Below are positions 5,430-8,628 of a DNA stretch of 8,628 nucleotides, one piece after another (the first letter of the stretch is position 1; every line of letters begins with the position of its first letter). Source of the stretch: Planctomycetales bacterium (GTDB lineage Bacteria > Planctomycetota > Phycisphaerae > SM23-33); assembly GCA_030592655.1 (NCBI GenBank), contig JAUVIQ010000137.1, forward strand, positions 1 to 8,628, written 5' to 3'. A program made the position numbers and the translations under genes. The notes under the pieces are model-generated. The model did not search any database. It saw only the letters and a program-made list of their open reading frames with translations, and had not been told where the DNA came from.

Positions 5430-6569
5430 ATGCCTATGCCCATTCGCTACCACATAGCCGAGAGGATGAAACTCCTGGACGCTTCGGGTATTCGTAAGGT
5501 TTTCGATCTGGCCGCCAAACTGCCCGATCCGATAAATCTTTCAATAGGTCAGCCTGATTTCGACGTTCCAGACGAAGCCAAAGCCGAAGCCATCGCCGCC
5601 ATAGAGCGGGGATTCAACAAGTACACCCAGACACAGGGACACCCCGATCTCCGCGCCGCCGTCGTGGCAGCGGCTGCCGACGAATTCGGATGGGACAGCG
5701 AGAGACCCCACCTGATTACGTCGGGCGTATCAGGTGCGCTGCTTCTGGCGTTTATGACACTTATCAACCCCGGCGACGAGGTCATCCTCCTCGACCCGTA
5801 TTTCGTCATGTACAAGCACCTGGTGAACCTCTGCGGCGGAAAGGCGGTCATGGTGGATACCTATCGGGACTTTACGCCCGACCCGGACAAGATAGCCGCC
5901 GCCATTACAGATCGCACGACCCTTATGGTTGTCAACTCGCCGGGAAATCCCACCGGACGGGTCTATTCATCCGACGAACTACAATCCGTCGCCGAAGTCG
6001 CCGACCGGGCGGGACTATTGGTAGTCTCCGACGAGATATATAACCTCTTCTGCTACGATGAGCCCTTTACCTCGATGGCGTCGGTGTATGAAAACACGCT
6101 GCTGATGCGGGGATTCTCCAAGAGTTACGCGATGACCGGGTGGCGGATGGGATGGTGCACGGGGCCTGTCGAGATTATAGAGAAGATGACAATGCTCCAG
6201 CAGTACAGTTTCGTCTGCGCGCCCAGCATGGCCCAGGCAGCCGGTGCAGCGGCATTGGCGTCCGACATGTCGCAGCAGGTCGCCGATTACCGTCGCAAGC
6301 GCGATATGGTCCAGGAAGCCCTGGCCGAACCCTTTGGCCTGATAAAACCGGGCGGAGCGTTCTACGCATTTGTACCCGCGCCCGAGGGCATGACCGGCAG
6401 CGAATTCGTAGCACGGGCAATCGAAAACAACGTCCTGGTTATTCCCGGAAACGTTTTTTCCGAGCGGGACACGCATTCCCGCCTCTCCTACGCCACCAGC
6501 GACGAAAGACTCGCCCAAGGCCTGAAAATCCTCACCCACCTGGGGCGGCAAGGTGGACACAAGTCGTAG
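5430..6569 (+). CDS. PLP-dependent class I/II aminotransferase
   Basis: This 379-residue protein is a complete fold-type I aminotransferase of the aspartate/aromatic (AspC-like I-gamma) kind. It moves an amino group between an amino acid and a 2-oxo acid in the cytoplasm. Visible motifs are LSIGQPDFDVP (37-47) and NKYTQTQGHPDLR (63-75), an aromatic residue in DPYFVMY (122-128), NSPGNPTG (169-176, Asn173 contacts the cofactor), SDEIY (200-204, Asp201 pairs with the pyridine nitrogen and Tyr204 with its oxygen), RGFSKSYAMTGWRMGW (227-242, Lys231 forms the Schiff base) and RLSYA (351-355, Arg351 for the substrate carboxylate). The substrate cannot be read from the sequence; aspartate, aromatic and alanine-type enzymes share these motifs. 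The start at 5430 has only weak signals (CGGGA 9 bases upstream); the ATG at 5436 with GAG 6 bases upstream is an alternative. It is 95 bases after the small basic protein and may share its transcript. It converges with the DUF89 gene with 38 bases between. Confidence 0.93.
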   Translation: MPMPIRYHIAERMKLLDASGIRKVFDLAAKLPDPINLSIGQPDFDVPDEAKAEAIAAIERGFNKYTQTQGHPDLRAAVVAAAADEFGWDSERPHLITSGVSGALLLAFMTLINPGDEVILLDPYFVMYKHLVNLCGGKAVMVDTYRDFTPDPDKIAAAITDRTTLMVVNSPGNPTGRVYSSDELQSVAEVADRAGLLVVSDEIYNLFCYDEPFTSMASVYENTLLMRGFSKSYAMTGWRMGWCTGPVEIIEKMTMLQQYSFVCAPSMAQAAGAAALASDMSQQVADYRRKRDMVQEALAEPFGLIKPGGAFYAFVPAPEGMTGSEFVARAIENNVLVIPGNVFSERDTHSRLSYATSDERLAQGLKILTHLGRQGGHKS

Positions 6570-6607
6570 CGACGACATGCAGTGCCGGAAAAATTAGTCG
6601 CACACGT

Positions 6608-7468
6608 TTATCCTGTTTCCCCGGACTGTTGCAAGACCAGGCTGCCGACCGCACAGCCCAGGTCTCTGGCGATTACCGGGCACTTGGCCTTGAGAATGAA
6701 AAAGATGTCCTTATCGACCTCACTAAGCGTCTCGTAGTTGCCTTGTCCCTTGGCGATGACCATGTCGGCCTTGTCGAAACGCCGCCGAAAAGCGTCGCTG
6801 CAATCTTCGAGAATCGTGCCCGGCGCGTCCGATCCGTTATCTATAACTTCCACCAGTTCCGTCATGCCGGTCGCTTCGGCGTCTTCCATTGTGGCGTCGT
6901 TAATGATGGGCGAACCTTTGACTGCGACCGTTATCTTTTCGGCCAACAACTGCTCTATCAGCAGCCGGTCAAAGACGATTTCACCCGCGTTGTCGGCAAG
7001 ATAGAGTATATCTTTTGCACTCGAAGTCGCTTTTTCGAATGCCGCCAAATCCGCCTCAAACGGCGCGTCCAGGGCATGGTCGATAGCCTCGTGAACCTGC
7101 TCGTCTCTGAGGTGATGGTTCACGCCCGAATCTATGACATTACCGGCAATCGCCAGACGAACTGCCGTATCGAGCGGGTTCGCTGAACGCCCGACACGCG
7201 CCTCCAGTTCCGGATAAATATCCATAGCCAGTCGATTGAATCGCTCCTTGACGTCGCGGTACGGGTCGGATTGGCCGGTCATCTCTCGAATAAGCCGATG
7301 GATGCGTTTGGCCATCGCGGGCGGCGACTGACGCATATCCATCTCGGCCAGGAACCGCAGGACCTCGCGCAGCAGCCTCTCGTGGATCGCCTCGTCAGGC
7401 GTCGTCATCCGAACCGCATCCAGCGACTGGCGGACGAAACACGCAATGCAATCGAAGAAAGTTTTCAT
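6608..7468 (-). CDS. DUF89 / AF1104-like damage-control phosphatase family protein
   Basis: This 286-residue protein has the features of the DUF89 (ARMT1-like) family, metal-dependent phosphatases thought to remove harmful or overflow sugar phosphates and related metabolites. The N-terminal CIACFVRQSL (7-16) has the CxxC pair found in the prokaryotic AF1104-like subgroup. A helical domain follows to about 150. The metal and phosphate site motifs are in the C-terminal half: LADNAGEIVFDRLLIEQL (157-174, Asp159 and Asn160), KGSPIINDAT (184-193), VIDNGSDAPG (208-217) and MVIAKGQGNYETL (236-248). Cys263 and Cys272 (in ARDLGCAVGSLVL) lie near the end. The length is normal for the family. The ATG at 7468 has GGAGAGG about 12 bases upstream. 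It has its own strong promoter with an operator-like dyad. The physiological substrate is unknown; neither neighbour identifies it. Confidence 0.85.
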   Translation of the reverse strand: MKTFFDCIACFVRQSLDAVRMTTPDEAIHERLLREVLRFLAEMDMRQSPPAMAKRIHRLIREMTGQSDPYRDVKERFNRLAMDIYPELEARVGRSANPLDTAVRLAIAGNVIDSGVNHHLRDEQVHEAIDHALDAPFEADLAAFEKATSSAKDILYLADNAGEIVFDRLLIEQLLAEKITVAVKGSPIINDATMEDAEATGMTELVEVIDNGSDAPGTILEDCSDAFRRRFDKADMVIAKGQGNYETLSEVDKDIFFILKAKCPVIARDLGCAVGSLVLQQSGETG

Positions 7469-7494
7469 GCTCTGAATCGACCTCTCCGGCGTCC

Positions 7495-7564
7495 ACTTAC
7501 CGCCGCGTCCACGCTAAATACGTTATGAACCTGCGTTCATAATAACATCGCCCCGGCGGTAAGT
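7495..7564. repeat. Perfect 11-bp inverted repeat framing the DUF89 promoter
   Basis: ACTTACCGCCG (7495-7505) and its exact reverse complement CGGCGGTAAGT (7554-7564) are 48 bases apart. The outer copy overlaps the -35 box of the minus-strand promoter and the inner dyad lies between them. A direct repeat GCGTCCAC also occurs at 7489-7496 and 7505-7512. This could be a paired operator allowing DNA looping, or a leader hairpin arm; neither can be decided from sequence. Confidence 0.5.
7523..7542. promoter_or_regulatory. Operator-like dyad TTATGAAC-N4-GTTCATAA, LexA-box form
   Basis: TTATGAAC (7523-7530) and GTTCATAA (7535-7542) form a perfect 8-bp inverted repeat with spacer CTGC. The core GAAC-N4-GTTC is the form of the LexA site known from Bacillus and other Gram-positive bacteria. 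It overlaps the -10 box (7539-7544) and predicted start site of the DUF89 promoter, the place where a repressor would block initiation. The identity of the binding protein is inference. Confidence 0.5.
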
Positions 7565-7567
7565 CAA
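7539..7567 (-). promoter_or_regulatory. Strong sigma70-type promoter for the DUF89 gene
   Basis: On the minus strand, TTGACT (7567-7562, five of six) is followed after exactly 17 bases by TATTAT (7544-7539, five of six). Transcription would begin near 7532, leaving a leader of about 64 bases. Confidence 0.65.
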
Positions 7568-7599
7568 GTTGAAGTGGGTTTTTTTGTTACGGGAATTTA

Positions 7600-7627
7600 T
7601 TGACAAGCGTCGGCGGGGCAGTATGAT
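7600..7627 (+). promoter_or_regulatory. Strong sigma70-type promoter for the substrate-binding protein gene
   Basis: A perfect TTGACA (7600-7605) and a five-of-six TATGAT (7622-7627) are 16 bases apart. The start would be near 7634, giving a leader of about 80 bases. Its -35 box is 32 bases from the -35 box of the divergent DUF89 promoter, so the two are back to back. Confidence 0.65.
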
Positions 7628-7714
7628 TGTTACGCTTATTAGCGATGGGACAGGATCGGCACTGGTGTCTCTAAAGAAAAAGAAGATGTCCGGTTAGCGA
7701 ATGAGATCGTCGTG

Positions 7715-8628
7715 ATGAATTTGAAATCGCTTGGAACTAATTTCTTATGGTTTTTCGGGGCAGTGGTCGGCTTTGGGCTTCTGCTGGTGCTTTCGGGCAT
7801 GTTGGTCCGTCCTGACATGTCGGCCAAGCCTCCGACGTACAGCCAGGAGGAGATTTCCGCAGCCCAAGAGGCGCTGCGTATGGAACTTGATCCTGATAAT
7901 CCACCCCGTCTTCAGATTGACGTGGATTATTCCCAGGGGAAATCAGCGCCGTGGTATCCCAAGGGCGAATCGCCCGTTCTGACCGCACTTGTCAAGGATG
8001 TCAAACTCCTGCCTTACGAGGACGCTGCCGCCCTGAACAAGGCGCTGGCGGAACTTGCCAAAGAGGGCAAAATCCCGCCGGTGGCGGAGCGCGTAGGACC
8101 CGAACCTTGCGTGATGCTCGGTATCGACGGGGAGATCGGCAAGTTCGGTGGGACCTGGCTTCGGGCGGCGACCTACGCGGCGGACATCTACGTAATGACC
8201 TACCGGATGGCCTACGCCAACCTGGTTCGTTTTTCACCGCAGGGTTATCCGGTAGTCCCGCACCTGGCCAAGAGTTTCGAGGTCTCGAAAGACAACAAGG
8301 AGTTCACCTTTACGCTTCGCAAGGGCGTCCGATGGTCCGACGGGCATCCGTTCACCGCCGACGACATTATGTACTGGTGGGATCACGAATGCAGCGACAA
8401 GGCCATCATGGCCACCCCCCCGGCGCGGATCATGAAGGTCCACGGCGAGTTCGGACGGGTCGAGAAACTGGGCAAATATAAGGTCAAGTTCATCTTCCCC
8501 TATCCTAACGGTATATTTCTTGCCCGGATGGCGACGTACGCCGGTAAATTACCGCTCAACAGTCCGAAGCACTACTTGCAGAAATATCATCCCAATCCCA
8601 AAATCGGCGACAAAGAAGTAATCGACAA
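7715..8628 (+). CDS. ABC transporter substrate-binding protein, peptide type (SBP_bac_5), 3' end outside the window
   Basis: The reading frame stays open from 7715 to the window edge, giving the first 304 residues; the family is usually well over 500. Residues 10-31 are one hydrophobic segment (LWFFGAVVGFGLLLVLSGML) with no lipobox cysteine, so the protein is membrane-anchored or has a cleaved signal. A leader domain (about 77-132) contains PWYPKGESPVL and GKIPPVAERVGPEP. The SBP_bac_5 domain begins near GEIGKFGGTWLR (139-150). It shows the family hallmark LRKGVRWSDGHPFTADDIMYWW (201-222). Such proteins capture oligopeptides or similar solutes outside the cytoplasmic membrane and pass them to OppBC-type permeases, which would be expected downstream. 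In-frame GTG at 7712 is an alternative start; the ribosome site is weak (GAG 9 bases before the ATG). An in-frame TAG at 7640 limits any longer N-terminus. Confidence 0.88.
   Translation, partial: MNLKSLGTNFLWFFGAVVGFGLLLVLSGMLVRPDMSAKPPTYSQEEISAAQEALRMELDPDNPPRLQIDVDYSQGKSAPWYPKGESPVLTALVKDVKLLPYEDAAALNKALAELAKEGKIPPVAERVGPEPCVMLGIDGEIGKFGGTWLRAATYAADIYVMTYRMAYANLVRFSPQGYPVVPHLAKSFEVSKDNKEFTFTLRKGVRWSDGHPFTADDIMYWWDHECSDKAIMATPPARIMKVHGEFGRVEKLGKYKVKFIFPYPNGIFLARMATYAGKLPLNSPKHYLQKYHPNPKIGDKEVID

Noticed and set aside
6570..6607. Shared terminator between the convergent aminotransferase and DUF89 genes
   Set aside because: The 38-base gap shows no stable stem followed by a T-run on either strand.
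6140..7186. A 348-codon plus-strand frame across the aminotransferase end and the DUF89 gene
   Set aside because: It crosses a convergent gene pair out of frame with both; the translation has no family signature.
7951..8481. A 176-codon plus-strand frame near the right edge
   Set aside because: It overlaps, in another frame, the substrate-binding protein read from 7715, which carries SBP_bac_5 motifs and stays open to the window end.

Overview
The window looks like chromosomal DNA from a member of the Planctomycetota, most likely a Phycisphaerae-type lineage. The pointers are a small basic protein starting MSMDR of the Planctomycetes/Verrucomicrobia/Chlamydiae type, a protein with two DUF4159 domains, a planctomycete-style single-pass membrane protein ending in a SPOR-like domain, and several lipoproteins. 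Base composition looks moderately GC-rich. This assignment rests on protein character only, because there is no rRNA or marker tree here.

Left half (1-3955), all on the minus strand. Reading in the direction of transcription: a 127-aa lipoprotein (3955-3572), IspD of the MEP isoprenoid pathway (3495-2770), a TPR-type lipoprotein (2719-1736), and an exported protein with two DUF4159 domains (1579-59). IspD and the TPR lipoprotein are 50 bases apart and probably cotranscribed. DUF4159 has its own perfect -10 box. Apart from IspD, these are envelope or periplasmic proteins.

Middle. A divergent intergenic region (3956-4271) carries promoters on both strands, a stem-loop in each leader, and a long snap-back repeat. 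A second repeat of the same design lies between the 127-aa lipoprotein and ispD. Rightward come the SPOR-like membrane protein (to 5057), the small basic protein with an acidic tail (5077-5334), and a class I/II PLP aminotransferase (5430-6569).

Right part. A DUF89 (AF1104-like damage-control phosphatase) gene on the minus strand (7468-6608) converges on the aminotransferase. It is divergent from a peptide-type ABC transporter substrate-binding protein, which begins at 7715 and runs off the window. Their 246-base intergenic region holds two strong sigma70-like promoters back to back. A perfect dyad of the GAAC-N4-GTTC (LexA-box) form overlaps the DUF89 -10 box, and an 11-bp inverted repeat frames that promoter.

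I see no phage, CRISPR, transposase, toxin-antitoxin or biosynthetic cluster. The genes are mostly housekeeping and envelope functions. The signals worth a second look are in the intergenic DNA.
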